Positions 27,106 to 36,344 of a DNA stretch of 64,000 nucleotides are shown here, piece by piece; position 1 is the first letter of the stretch; each line of letters begins with the position of its first letter. This stretch comes from Cyclobacterium salsum. GTDB taxonomy: Bacteria; Bacteroidota; Bacteroidia; Cytophagales; Cyclobacteriaceae. The notes under the pieces were generated by a model. It saw nothing but the letters and a program-made list of their open reading frames with translations. It was not told where the DNA came from and did no database searches. The stretch is from the NCBI RefSeq assembly GCF_010119245.1, contig NZ_WNKG01000001.1, positions 372,001 through 436,000 of the forward strand. The letters are read 5' to 3'. Made by a program: the position numbers and the translations under genes.

Positions 27106-27522
27106 CTACCAATCCTTGCTCCGATGCTGTTTCTTCTCAGCTTGAATTTTTTTGGCTTTTAGTCTCTTTTCTTTGGCTGCTTTCCCGGGTTTGGTAGCAA
27201 TCCTGGGTTTCTTTTTATGAAATGCTTTTTTTAATAAGCCATAGAATTTTTTGATGGCTTTTTTCTTATTTTGAATTTGAGAACGGGAGTCTTGGGAGGT
27301 AACGACAACATTACCCTCCTTATCCAACTTATTCGTCAATTTTCGAAGTAAAATCGCCTTTTCATGATCCTGCAGCAAATTGGATTGGGGTATATTGAAC
27401 AGCAGTATTATTTTGGTATTCACCTTGTTTACATGCTGCCCTCCAGGTCCACTGCTTTTACTGGCCTGAAAGGAAATCTCCGGGTTAAAATATTCTTGTT
27501 CTATTTTCTGTAAAATGGACAT
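27106..27522 (-). CDS. arfB: Peptidyl-tRNA hydrolase ArfB (YaeJ)
   Basis: A 138-residue release-factor-like protein with the catalytic GGQ at residues 27-29 in SSGPGGQHVNKVNTK and no stop-codon-recognition domains. It has the long basic C-terminal tail needed to enter the empty mRNA channel of stalled ribosomes (KKPRIATKPGKAAKEKRLKA and more). It frees stalled ribosomes by hydrolysing peptidyl-tRNA. The length is normal. It is the downstream partner of the gluconokinase-Gnd gene on the minus strand (27 bases apart), without an obvious functional tie. Confidence 0.93.
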   Translation of the reverse strand: MSILQKIEQEYFNPEISFQASKSSGPGGQHVNKVNTKIILLFNIPQSNLLQDHEKAILLRKLTNKLDKEGNVVVTSQDSRSQIQNKKKAIKKFYGLLKKAFHKKKPRIATKPGKAAKEKRLKAKKIQAEKKQHRSKDW

Positions 27523-27549
27523 AACTGATTTACCTGGAATTGGAAGGGC

Positions 27550-29466
27550 TTATTTCGCTTTCCATTCTGTGTGAAAATGCTCCCCTGAATCTGCATCTAT
27601 GCGCTGGTAGGTATGTGCGCCAAAATAGTCCCGCTGGGCCTGAATCAGATTGGCGGAAGAATCGGCCGTAATAGCTCCCAGAAAATAATTAATGGCACTG
27701 GACAATAGTGGGACCGAAAAACCATGTTGAAGTGCCTGTCCCACCACATAGGAAAGGTCGTTTTGGTAACCTTTCAAGGCAGTCACGGCTTCATAATTAA
27801 GCAATATGCGATTGTTTTCCTGGAACAGATCCACCAGTTCTTCCATCAGCCTGGAGCGAATGATGCAGCCATTGGTCCAGACCCGGGCAATTTCGGAAAA
27901 ATTCAGGTTCCAGTTGTTTTTTTCCGATACCTCCAACATGAGGGAGAAGCCCGCATCGTGGTTGATTATTCTGGTGGCCTGATAGGCGGCCTGTAGTTTA
28001 TCCAGAAACGCTTCTTTTCCTTCGATGCCTGAAATTTTTTCAGGCGTATACAATCCGGCGGCAATCATCCGAAACGGCTTCCTGGCGGAAAGGTTCCTGG
28101 CCATAACGGCTTCGGTCAACACACCATAAGGAACCCCGTACTCCAGCGCCGTGGCCACAGACCATCCGCCGGTTCCTTTCTGGGCGGCCTGATCCAGAAT
28201 TTTATCCAGAAGGGGTTCCCCAGCTTCCTTTTTTCGCAAGATATCAATGGTTATTTCCAGCAGGTAGTTGGACATATCGCTGTCCATCCAGGATTCAAAA
28301 TTGGCGGCTATTTCCTCCATGGGCAATGCCAGGTAATGTCGCATTAGGTAATAAACCTCTGCTATTGCCTGCATCTCCCCGTATTCAATGCTATTATGCA
28401 CCATCTTTACAAAATGGCCGGCGCCCTCGGGGCCTACGTAGGTAATGCAGGCCTTGCCTTTAAAATCCTTAGCGGCTATTTTTTCTAAAAAAGGAGCCAC
28501 CTGCAAAAAGCCCTGTTGATCTCCTCCGGGCATTAAAGAAGGTCCAAACCGGGCGCCTTCCTCCCCACCGGAAACGCCCATTCCCACAAACAACAGATCT
28601 TTTTCTTTTAAAAACCGACTTCTGGTATTGGTATCTTTGTAGTTTGAATTGCCACCATCCACTAGCAAATCACCCGGATTCATAAAGGGTAATAATTCAT
28701 CAATTTGGTGATCTATGACCTCTCCGGCCGGAATCATCATCAATACCTTTTTGGGTGATTGAAGGCTTTCCATAAAAGGCTTCAACTGACCAAACGCACG
28801 CACCTGACTCAGACCCGGATTGGCTTCCAATACTTTTTGCGCTACTTTTTCCTCTTTGCCCGGTAGGTGCCGATTATAAATCGACAGACTGGTTTGATGA
28901 TCAGCCAGGTTGAGGGCCAGGTTTTTTCCCATGACTCCCATTCCTATGATGCCTATTTCGGATTTACTTTCCATTGTGCTCAATTTTTTCGTTATTTCTT
29001 CCACCACATTTTCCGGTTTCATTTTTACCGATACTTTCCAGCCATAATCGGGGATTTCCAGGGTATCCATCTGCGAATCCAGGAGGGCGGGATTCATAAA
29101 ATGCCCTATCCTACTGGCCAACCGGGATTTGATCAGGCTTTTGCTGCCCTGCAGTAATACCCAATGAATCTGCGGTACTACCTTTAATATCTTGCGGTAT
29201 TTTTCATTCAGTGCCGAACAAGCTAAAACAGCACCTCCCTGCTTTTCCCAGGAGATCATATTGCCGGCAATATTCTTCAGCCAGGGAATACGATCCTCAT
29301 CGGTCAGGGGAATTCCAGCATTCATTTTCTGCTTGTTGGCAACCGGATGGAAATGATCCCCATCGTAAAAAGGGACATTAAGTTGAGCAGAAAGTAAGGC
29401 TCCGATGGTGGTTTTCCCACAGCCAGTGACACCGTAAAGAACTATAATCATACACGAAATTAGCAA
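27550..29466 (-). CDS. Fusion of gluconokinase and 6-phosphogluconate dehydrogenase
   Basis: One uninterrupted 638-codon frame. Residues 1-163 are a GntK-type gluconokinase with P-loop GVTGCGKTT (12-20), FYDGDHFHPVANKQKM and the DRIPWL motif. Residues 165-638 are a complete decarboxylating 6-phosphogluconate dehydrogenase: Rossmann GIIGMGVMGKNLALN, GVSGGEEGARFGPSLMPGG, the catalytic Lys in GHFVKMVHNSIEYG, and the C-terminal QRDYFGAHTYQR. Met165 (start base at 28974) is exactly where a free-standing Gnd would begin, so a fused protein plus a separately initiated Gnd are both possible. The fusion would channel gluconate via 6-phosphogluconate to ribulose 5-phosphate. The start may be Met6 rather than Met1. 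Confidence 0.92.
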   Translation of the reverse strand: MLISCMIIVLYGVTGCGKTTIGALLSAQLNVPFYDGDHFHPVANKQKMNAGIPLTDEDRIPWLKNIAGNMISWEKQGGAVLACSALNEKYRKILKVVPQIHWVLLQGSKSLIKSRLASRIGHFMNPALLDSQMDTLEIPDYGWKVSVKMKPENVVEEITKKLSTMESKSEIGIIGMGVMGKNLALNLADHQTSLSIYNRHLPGKEEKVAQKVLEANPGLSQVRAFGQLKPFMESLQSPKKVLMMIPAGEVIDHQIDELLPFMNPGDLLVDGGNSNYKDTNTRSRFLKEKDLLFVGMGVSGGEEGARFGPSLMPGGDQQGFLQVAPFLEKIAAKDFKGKACITYVGPEGAGHFVKMVHNSIEYGEMQAIAEVYYLMRHYLALPMEEIAANFESWMDSDMSNYLLEITIDILRKKEAGEPLLDKILDQAAQKGTGGWSVATALEYGVPYGVLTEAVMARNLSARKPFRMIAAGLYTPEKISGIEGKEAFLDKLQAAYQATRIINHDAGFSLMLEVSEKNNWNLNFSEIARVWTNGCIIRSRLMEELVDLFQENNRILLNYEAVTALKGYQNDLSYVVGQALQHGFSVPLLSSAINYFLGAITADSSANLIQAQRDYFGAHTYQRIDADSGEHFHTEWKAK

Positions 29467-29570
29467 AATTCACCCGGATCAAATCAATTTTATGACTAAT
29501 TTTGCCTTCTGAACCATAGGTTCCGGTTTTGTTGTTATAGTTGAAATTTTAACCCCGGAAAAGGTAAAAG

Positions 29571-30785
29571 ATGCATCAAGTTAAAAAAAGAGTGGTCGTA
29601 GGACTTTCCGGAGGCGTGGATAGTTCAGTCGCGGCCAGCTTGTTAATAGATCAGGGATACGAAGTCATTGGTTTGTTTATGAAAAACTGGCACGATGAAT
29701 CCGTGACCTTATCCAACGAATGCCCCTGGGAAGAAGACAGTACGGATGCCATGCTGGTAGCTCAAAAGCTCGGCATTCCTTTTCAGGCGATTGACCTGAG
29801 CGAGGATTATAAGGAACGGATAGTCGATTACATGTTTGCAGAATACCAGGCTGGCAGAACACCCAATCCGGATATTCTCTGCAACCGGGAAATAAAATTT
29901 GATATTTTTCTAAAAACAGCTTTGAAACTGAAGGCAGACTTTGTGGCCACCGGTCATTATTGTCAAAAAGCAGAGGAAGAAATTAATGGCGAAAAGGTTT
30001 ACCGCTTGTTGGCAGGGGCAGACCCTAATAAGGATCAAAGTTACTTCTTATGCCAACTAAATCAGGAGCAACTATCCAAGGCCCTTTTTCCGATTGGTCA
30101 CCTTCAAAAATCGGAGGTCCGAAAAATTGCTGCCTCGCTGGACCTGGTAACGGCTGAAAAGAAAGATAGCCAGGGCTTGTGTTTTATCGGCAAAGTAAGG
30201 CTGCCCGACTTTTTGCAGCAACAATTAAAACCAAAAAAGGGAAAAGTGATCGCTGTGCCTGAGTCCTCCTCCCTGTACCAAGCCAAACAAGTTCCAGCCG
30301 GGATGGATCCGGCCGACTATGATCAGCAGCTCCTGGAAGAGATTTGCCATCCCCCTAGTTATAAGGAAAGCGATGGAGAAATGGTAGGTGAACATAATGG
30401 GGCTCACTATTTCACCATAGGGCAGCGAAAGGGGCTGAACATCGGAGGAACCGGAAAACCTTTATTTGTCATAGGCACCGACACAAGGAATAATATTATC
30501 TATACCGGTATGGGAGAAGAACACCCCGGTTTACTGCGGTATGGTTTGTTTGTACCCACAGACGATATCCACTGGATCCGTCCCGACAAGGCCTTACAGG
30601 TGGGTGAATCGGCTGAATACCTCGCCAGGATTCGTTACCGGCAACCCTTATCCAAAGCCATCCTTCAGCGGAAAGAAAACGGCTTGTATGTCCTTTTTGA
30701 AAATGCCCAACGTGGGATTGCATCGGGGCAATTTGTGGCCTGGTACGAAGAAAATGAGGCCATTGGGTCCGGAGTCATTGCCTGA
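29571..30785 (+). CDS. mnmA: tRNA 2-thiouridine(34) synthase MnmA
   Basis: A 404-residue PP-loop ATPase that thiolates U34 of Lys, Glu and Gln tRNAs. The PP-loop is [10 protein letters not shown] (11-20); the catalytic cysteines are C104 ([13 protein letters not shown]) and C204 (GLCFIGKV); ATGHY and DQSYFLCQL are intact. It is about 40 residues longer than the E. coli enzyme because of an insertion around residues 235-275 ([20 protein letters not shown]) before [17 protein letters not shown], as is usual in Bacteroidota. A possible -7 element TAATTTTG lies at 29497-29504, but without a clear -33 partner. The TruC-like gene follows after one base. Confidence 0.95.
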   Translation: MHQVKKRVVVGLSGGVDSSVAASLLIDQGYEVIGLFMKNWHDESVTLSNECPWEEDSTDAMLVAQKLGIPFQAIDLSEDYKERIVDYMFAEYQAGRTPNPDILCNREIKFDIFLKTALKLKADFVATGHYCQKAEEEINGEKVYRLLAGADPNKDQSYFLCQLNQEQLSKALFPIGHLQKSEVRKIAASLDLVTAEKKDSQGLCFIGKVRLPDFLQQQLKPKKGKVIAVPESSSLYQAKQVPAGMDPADYDQQLLEEICHPPSYKESDGEMVGEHNGAHYFTIGQRKGLNIGGTGKPLFVIGTDTRNNIIYTGMGEEHPGLLRYGLFVPTDDIHWIRPDKALQVGESAEYLARIRYRQPLSKAILQRKENGLYVLFENAQRGIASGQFVAWYEENEAIGSGVIA

Positions 30786-30786
30786 T

Positions 30787-31503
30787 ATGAGGCAATTACC
30801 CCTTCTTTATGAAGATAACGATTACCTGGCGGTAAACAAGCCTGTAGGCGTATTGGTACACAAAACCCCTCTGGAACGAAGCCCGGATGCCTTGTTTGCC
30901 GTTGATCTACTACACAAGCAGGTAGGGTATAAGGTGTATCCCTTGCATCGAATAGACCGGCCTACCTCTGGTGTACTGCTGTTTGCTAAAAATGCAGCAG
31001 CCGCTTCCCGCTTACAACCCGAATTTGCTGGTACTTCTATTAATAAAGAATACCTGGCGATCGTTCGGGGTTACATGCCGCAGCCCCATGCGCTGATTGA
31101 CCAGCCCCTGGCAAAAGATTTGGAATTTGAACTTCAGGAAGCGCTGACAGAATATTGGACCCTGGCCCAAACCGAAATCCCTTACCCTTCCTCCAACAGG
31201 TATGCCAGCAGCCGGTATTCTCTGGTGAAAATCTATCCGCATACCGGAAGAATGCACCAAATCAGAAGGCATTTTGCCCATATACGCCATTACATCATTG
31301 GAGACAAGACCCACGGGGATAATAAGCAAAACAAGTTTTTCGACCGTCATTTCCAGATGCGCTTTATGCTGCTCCATGCCTGGAAACTGGCCTTTAACCA
31401 TCCAGAATCCAACGAGAAGATTACTATTCAGGCTCCCGCACCGACTCATTTTCAGGAAATGAGCCAAAAATTGGGTTGGGAGCCAAGGGAATTTTTTCCC
31501 TGA
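30787..31503 (+). CDS. truC: RluA-family pseudouridine synthase, TruC-like
   Basis: The ATG at 30787 is chosen because it comes one base after the mnmA stop and opens the conserved MRQLPLLYEDNDYLAVNKP; the frame continues upstream inside mnmA but that part is not real. The 238-residue protein has the catalytic Asp in HRIDRPTSGVLLFAKN and the closing motif HTGRMHQIRRHFAHI. TruC makes pseudouridine 65 in tRNA, and both the length and the RIDRPTSG form favour TruC over RluA or RluD. Coupling with mnmA makes sense as a tRNA-modification operon. Confidence 0.88.
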   Translation: MRQLPLLYEDNDYLAVNKPVGVLVHKTPLERSPDALFAVDLLHKQVGYKVYPLHRIDRPTSGVLLFAKNAAAASRLQPEFAGTSINKEYLAIVRGYMPQPHALIDQPLAKDLEFELQEALTEYWTLAQTEIPYPSSNRYASSRYSLVKIYPHTGRMHQIRRHFAHIRHYIIGDKTHGDNKQNKFFDRHFQMRFMLLHAWKLAFNHPESNEKITIQAPAPTHFQEMSQKLGWEPREFFP

Positions 31504-31546
31504 TTGCCCAAAAATAATTACCTATATTTAAAATAAAAAGGACGAC

Positions 31547-33031
31547 ATGAACATCAAACTAGTATCCATTGGCTTCGCTTGTTTAATGATGTTTTCTTTT
31601 TTCCAGGCCACCGCCCAAAAAGAAAACATAGATGCAATTCTAGAGGAAGCCGAAGCCTTCTCCCACTTTAAATTTCTGGCTGCCGACGAATTGATGGGCA
31701 GGGATCCCGCCCGGCCTGAAATAGATATTGCAGCCCTTTATATTGCCAACCAATTTGAAAAATACGGTGCCCGGCCTATGGAGGGCTTAAACGGGTATTA
31801 TCAGCAGATTCCTTTCATGTACTCCAGCCCTCCGGAAATTGGTGAAATCCATTGGAATCAGGACACCTTAAACCATGGAGATGAGCTTTTGGTGCTGGGA
31901 GGCCAGGACATTTCCGGTGAATTTGAACTGGTGGTGGCCGGCTATGGGCTGGAAGAGGATTATGAAGACAAGGACGTGGCCGGAAAATGGGTAGTAGTCC
32001 GGGTGGGTGCTCCTGACAGACTATCTCCCTCCGAACTCTTTGCCGCAGGCCGGGAAAAAACAGCACTTGCCCAAGAAAAAGGGGCACTGGGATTGATCGA
32101 AATGTACAATGTGCCCACCACTCCCTGGAGTCTTTTGGTGAATTACCTTAATAAACCGCAAATGGGTCTGGACACCAACCCGGATGCGGATAAAGCTTTT
32201 CCCTATTTGTGGATGAAGGATTTGACCGGCGAAATAATCAATGCCATGAATGCAGGGGCCAATACCATGAAAATTCAGGTTGCCGGTAAAATCAACAAAA
32301 AGATTACCGGAAAAAATGTGGTGGCCGTTATCCCGGGAACAGATGAAAACCTAAAGGAGGAGTATATCATGTTATCTGCCCATTACGACCATTTGGGCAT
32401 AGGAGCCGTCAATGCAGAAGGAGATTCCATCTACAATGGTGCCAGAGACAATGCCGTCGGTACCGCCGCACTGATTCAGGCTGCTCATTATTTTGGCGAA
32501 AACCCTCCCAAACGGTCGGTCCTTTTGTGTGCATGGACGGCAGAAGAAAAAGGGTTGCTGGGATCGGGGTATTTTGCCGATAATCCACCATTGGACTTGT
32601 CAACTATCATTTTTAACCTCAATATTGACAACGCCGGCTACAATGATACCAGCCTGGTAACGGTAATCGGACTGGGCAGAACCTCTGCCGATCATCACAT
32701 CCGGGACGCGGCCGAGGCATTTGGATTGGAAGCCATCGCAGACCCCGCTCCGGAACAGGGCTTGTATGACCGCTCCGACAATGTGAATTTTGCAAAAAAA
32801 GGGATCCCCTCTCCTACTTTCAGCCTGGGTTTTACCGCTTTCGACCAGGATGTGGCGGCCCATTACCATCAGGTGACCGATGAAGTAGCTAATTTTGACC
32901 TGGACTATGCCCTCAAGTATTGGAAATCCTATATTCTATCGGCGGAAAACATTGCCAATGATCCCAATCAACCGCTTTGGAATGCGGGGGATAAATACGA
33001 ACCGGTTTCCAAAACCTTATATGGGGATTGA
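31547..33031 (+). CDS. Secreted M28-family metallopeptidase
   Basis: A 494-residue protein with signal peptide (residues 1-23, ending FFQATAQ), a PA-like insert in the middle (about 120-250) and an M28 catalytic domain. Zinc ligands and catalytic residues are visible: His279 in SAHYDHLG, Asp301 in NGARDNAVG, the Glu pair in WTAEEKGLLGS, Asp in NIDNAGYND and His in AAHYHQVTDE. It is probably a periplasmic or surface aminopeptidase of broad specificity. It is the third gene of the plus-strand run after mnmA and truC (43-base gap). It is followed by the 276-bp repeat array, not by a gene. Confidence 0.92.
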   Translation: MNIKLVSIGFACLMMFSFFQATAQKENIDAILEEAEAFSHFKFLAADELMGRDPARPEIDIAALYIANQFEKYGARPMEGLNGYYQQIPFMYSSPPEIGEIHWNQDTLNHGDELLVLGGQDISGEFELVVAGYGLEEDYEDKDVAGKWVVVRVGAPDRLSPSELFAAGREKTALAQEKGALGLIEMYNVPTTPWSLLVNYLNKPQMGLDTNPDADKAFPYLWMKDLTGEIINAMNAGANTMKIQVAGKINKKITGKNVVAVIPGTDENLKEEYIMLSAHYDHLGIGAVNAEGDSIYNGARDNAVGTAALIQAAHYFGENPPKRSVLLCAWTAEEKGLLGSGYFADNPPLDLSTIIFNLNIDNAGYNDTSLVTVIGLGRTSADHHIRDAAEAFGLEAIADPAPEQGLYDRSDNVNFAKKGIPSPTFSLGFTAFDQDVAAHYHQVTDEVANFDLDYALKYWKSYILSAENIANDPNQPLWNAGDKYEPVSKTLYGD

Positions 33032-33126
33032 GTATTGATTTGACCAAATAAAAGCGTCTTTCCCCGGCTGATTTTTGATTGCGGATCCGGTGAATTCGTG
33101 CTGGGTGTAAAGCATGGCCTACCGAT

Positions 33127-33909
33127 GACGGTTCCGGTCGTCATCGCGAGCACAGCGAAGCGATCTGACACGGAGCGATTACGCCAGGAAATTGAAGAAT
33201 GACAATGGAATACACCGGACGTAAACGTATCCATTCAGACTGCCACGGGTGCAGGGGATGGTTTCGATACGTTTTGTTATTCAAAAACCCACCCTACCGA
33301 TGACGTATTTTATAGGTATTTGGTTTTCAATATGATATAATCACTTCAAAATTACACCGTCATCCCGATTTCAGCGTTTTTTAAAATGTTAATTCTCGCA
33401 GTGACGGTTCCGGTCGTCATCGCGAGCACAGCGAAGCGATCTGACACGGAGCGATTACGCCAGGAAATTGAAGAATGACCATGGAATACGCCGGACATAT
33501 ACGTATCCGTTCAGACTGCCACGGGTGCAGGGGATGGTTTCGATAGCTTTTGTTATTAAAATACGCACCCTACCGATGACGTATTTTATAAGTATTTGGT
33601 TTTCAATATGATATAATCACTTCAAAATTACACCGTCATCCCGATTTCTGCGTTTTTTAAAATGTTAATTCTCGCAGTGACGGTATCAGTCGTCATTGCG
33701 AGCCTTGCGAAGCAATCTGAATCGAAGCGATTACGCCAGGAATTTGAAGAATCACCATGGAATACGCCGGACGTAGACGTATCCGTTCAGACTGCCGCGG
33801 GTGCATGGAATGTTCTCGATAGGTTTTATTATTCTAAAACGCACCCTACCGATGACGTATTTTTACCATCATCCCGATTTCTACATTTTTTAAAAAGTTA
33901 ATTCCCGGA
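33127..33909. repeat. Three tandem copies of a 276-bp repeat unit (third copy shortened)
   Basis: Units begin with GACGGTTCCGGTCGTCATCG at 33127 and 33403, and with GACGGTATCAGTCGTCATTG at 33679; the period is exactly 276 both times. Each unit holds the block GAGCNNNGCGAAGC(G/A)ATCTGA, then GCGATTACGCCAGGAA, then CACCCTACCGATGACGTATTTT. The third copy lacks about 45 bases of its AT-rich end (the AATATGATATAATCACTTC part). The GTCATTGCGAGCxxxGCGAAGCAATCT core resembles a dispersed repeat seen in many bacterial genomes. Short open frames inside are not genes. Confidence 0.9.
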
Positions 33910-33934
33910 ATAACGGTTTTATTATTAAATTCGG

Positions 33935-33950
33935 TCGAACTCAGGTTAAT
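33935..33950. repeat. 16-base repeat TCGAACTCAGGTTAAT, copy 1
   Basis: Identical to the 16 bases at 42431-42446. It lies 25 bases after the end of the 276-bp array and 33 bases before the PQQ dehydrogenase gene. It may be the end of a decayed mobile element or a dispersed short repeat. Confidence 0.55.
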
Positions 33951-33982
33951 AATATATGCACCAAATACTAATCCGGTAACCC

Positions 33983-36094
33983 ATGGAGAACCAATCCTAT
34001 TTTTCACTATATAACCTTATCGCCGGTTGTTTCCTGGTTTTATCCACGGCTGCCTGTAGCCAAACCAAACCAGAAGGTGCCGGGGTTGACTGGGCGACCT
34101 ATCTGGGTCACCCGACCAGCAATCAGTACTCCAGGCTGGACCAGATAAATAAAGGTAATGTGGCTCAATTGGAATTGGCCTGGACCTATAAAACTGGTGA
34201 GGCTGCCAATTATCAAACGAATAACCTTATTGTCGACGGTTGGCTATACACGGCTACCCCACACAGCCGGGTGGTGGCTTTGGATGGGGCGACAGGGAAG
34301 GTACACTGGACGTTTGATCCTTCCGGGAATCATGAATCCCTTGCGGATGGAGACCAACGGGGGCTGATGTATTGGCATGATGGTGAAGGTGGGCGCATTC
34401 TCACCATGAAAGGAAACCGGCTTTTTGCATTGAATGCCAAAACGGGCGAACTCATTGCCTCTTTTGGCGAAAGAGGATCGATCCACCTGGGTGCCGAAAT
34501 GGACATCCCGGGCAAACCGAATGTAACGCTCAACACCCCCGGGCAAATTTACAAGGATATGTTTATCATTGGAGCCAATGTAGGGGAAGATGTCCCGGGT
34601 GCAATGCGTGCCTTTGACATTCGTACCGGAAAGCGAAGGTGGATTTTTCATACCCTGCCCCGACCAGGTGAATTTGGATCCGATACCTGGCCGGAAAACT
34701 ATTTGGAAAAGACCGGAGGGGCCTCTGACTGGTCGGGTCTGGCTATTGATATACCGCGCGGCATTGTCTATGTATCCACCGAGACAGCCGGTCCGGATTT
34801 TTATGGAGGCGGCCGGTATGGAGAAAATTTATTTGCCAACTCGCTCATTGCCCTCGATGCGAATACGGGGAAGCGACTTTGGCACCAGCAACTCGTGCAT
34901 CACGATCTGTGGGATATGGACATCCCCCAAGCACCGACTTTGCTGACGGTAACCCACGAGGGAAAAGAGGTTGACATTGTGGCTGTCGGCACGAAAATGG
35001 GCCTTTTGTTTGTGTTTGACCGGCTTACCGGAGAACCCCTTTGGCCGATTGAAGAACGTCCACAAGCGGCAACTAAAATTGACGAAATCCAAACCTGGCC
35101 CACACAACCCTTTCCAACCAAGCCACCGCCGTTGATGCGGCAGGAATATACGGAGGAGGACTTTTCGACCATTTCTCCCAGAGCGCAGCAAATGAGCAAA
35201 GAAGTATTCCGTCAATCGGAAAATTTCGGGGCCTACCCTCCCCCCAGTACGGACCAAACGATCATGTTTCCCGGATACGATGGCGGCATGGAATGGGGTG
35301 GTGCTGCGGCAGATCCCGATGGAATTCTGTATGTGAATGTTAATGAGATCCCCTGGTTTTACCAGCTGGTTCCCACCAAAAAGGCCGATGGCAGCCCCTT
35401 GCCTGCCGGCGAAAAGCAATACCTGATCCATTGCGCCTCCTGTCACGGAACGGATCGTAAAGGCAACCCAGCCGGCGGCTTTCCTTCCCTTGAAGCCGTC
35501 TCCAGCCGATTAACCAGGGAAACGGTTATGCAGGTAATGAAAAAGGGAGGAGGACGTATGCCTGCCTTTGATCAGGTTTCGCAATCCCGCCTGGACGCCA
35601 TCCTGGCATTCCTGTTTAATGAAGAAAAGGCTATTGGCTCAATAGATAATCGGGACGATAATGCGCCACCTTACGTCTTTCGCGGTTTCCAACGCTGGAA
35701 CGATGAGGAAGGATATCCCGCCATCAAGCCGCCCTGGGGGACCTTAAATGCGGTCGATCTCAATACCGGGACCATCAAATGGAAAGTCCCGCTGGGAGAA
35801 TACAAAGCGCTGACTGAACGGGGAATCCCTATTACCGGCACGGAGAATTATGGCGGTCCGGTCGTAACCGCCGGAGGACTCCTGTTTATTGCTGCCACTG
35901 CTGATGCCAAAATCCGGGCTTTTGACAAGGACAACGGACAAGTACTCTGGGAATACCAGCTACCTGCTGAGGGACATGCTACGCCCAGTGTATATGCGGT
36001 GAATGGCAAGCAATACCTGGCCATCTCTGTAGGAGGCTCGAAACTAAAACCCCACCCGGAGGGGGCTCTGTTTGTATTTAGCCTTCCGGAGTGA
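33983..36094 (+). CDS. PQQ-dependent dehydrogenase lipoprotein with c-type cytochrome domain
   Basis: A 703-residue lipoprotein: signal with lipobox ending at Cys25 (VLSTAAC). Residues 38-470 and 575-700 form an eight-bladed PQQ propeller (WATYLGHPTSNQYSRLDQIN, ALDGATGKVHWTF, ALDANTGKRLWHQQLVHHD, AFDKDNGQVLWEYQLP). A cytochrome c domain with CASCH at 484-488 is inserted between blades (about 475-560). This fits the membrane-type glucose/alcohol quinoprotein family. It oxidises a sugar or alcohol in the periplasm and passes electrons through heme to the respiratory chain. No pqqABCDE genes are in the window, so PQQ may be scavenged or made elsewhere. The gene stands alone after the repeat array. 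Confidence 0.92.
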   Translation: MENQSYFSLYNLIAGCFLVLSTAACSQTKPEGAGVDWATYLGHPTSNQYSRLDQINKGNVAQLELAWTYKTGEAANYQTNNLIVDGWLYTATPHSRVVALDGATGKVHWTFDPSGNHESLADGDQRGLMYWHDGEGGRILTMKGNRLFALNAKTGELIASFGERGSIHLGAEMDIPGKPNVTLNTPGQIYKDMFIIGANVGEDVPGAMRAFDIRTGKRRWIFHTLPRPGEFGSDTWPENYLEKTGGASDWSGLAIDIPRGIVYVSTETAGPDFYGGGRYGENLFANSLIALDANTGKRLWHQQLVHHDLWDMDIPQAPTLLTVTHEGKEVDIVAVGTKMGLLFVFDRLTGEPLWPIEERPQAATKIDEIQTWPTQPFPTKPPPLMRQEYTEEDFSTISPRAQQMSKEVFRQSENFGAYPPPSTDQTIMFPGYDGGMEWGGAAADPDGILYVNVNEIPWFYQLVPTKKADGSPLPAGEKQYLIHCASCHGTDRKGNPAGGFPSLEAVSSRLTRETVMQVMKKGGGRMPAFDQVSQSRLDAILAFLFNEEKAIGSIDNRDDNAPPYVFRGFQRWNDEEGYPAIKPPWGTLNAVDLNTGTIKWKVPLGEYKALTERGIPITGTENYGGPVVTAGGLLFIAATADAKIRAFDKDNGQVLWEYQLPAEGHATPSVYAVNGKQYLAISVGGSKLKPHPEGALFVFSLPE

Positions 36095-36163
36095 GGCAAT
36101 CTTGATTATATGTCATTCAGGTGGTCGCAACCTACAATCCGATGACTGGGGCAGAGCATTAAG

Positions 36164-36189
36164 AAATGATGCGCCGCGGCGAATCATTT
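36164..36189. other. Strong palindrome downstream of the PQQ dehydrogenase gene
   Basis: AAATGAT at 36164-36170 pairs with ATCATTT at 36183-36189 and the inner CGCC (172-175) pairs with GGCG (178-181) around a two-base centre, with one G-A mismatch. It resembles a REP-like palindrome or a weak terminator; a better terminator follows at 36292. Confidence 0.5.
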
Positions 36190-36291
36190 TAGGGAGGAGC
36201 CGGGGTGCAGGATCGCGACAGACCCCTACGTACGGTGGTCCCGATCTTTGCGATAAATTATGTGAGGCACTCCCCGTCAGCCAAATCAGGA

Positions 36292-36324
36292 GGGGCCATC
36301 TACATGATTGGCCCCCATTTTTTT
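36292..36324 (+). terminator. Rho-independent terminator
   Basis: GGGGCCA at 36292-36298 pairs with TGGCCCC at 36309-36315, then comes CATTTTTTT. It reads in the plus direction and lies ~200 bases after the PQQ dehydrogenase stop, so it probably ends that transcript; it also separates it from the convergent DUF2279 gene. Confidence 0.7.
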
Positions 36325-36344
36325 AAATTTGCCGTCATTTCATT

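Noticed and set aside
29497-29504. TAATTTTG as promoter of mnmA
   Set aside because: It matches the -7 consensus, but no TTG/TTTG lies at the required distance upstream, so it was mentioned under mnmA but not listed as a feature.
30541-30786. Upstream extension of the TruC-like frame inside mnmA
   Set aside because: It overlaps conserved mnmA codons in another frame, and the conserved TruC start is at 30787.
33662-33901. Open frame of 79 codons inside the 276-bp array
   Set aside because: It lies wholly in the repeat, differs between copies, and has no family resemblance; the frame is a by-product of the repeat sequence.
33127-33909. CRISPR array
   Set aside because: Units are 276 bases long and nearly identical throughout; there are no short repeats alternating with unique spacers, and no cas genes nearby.
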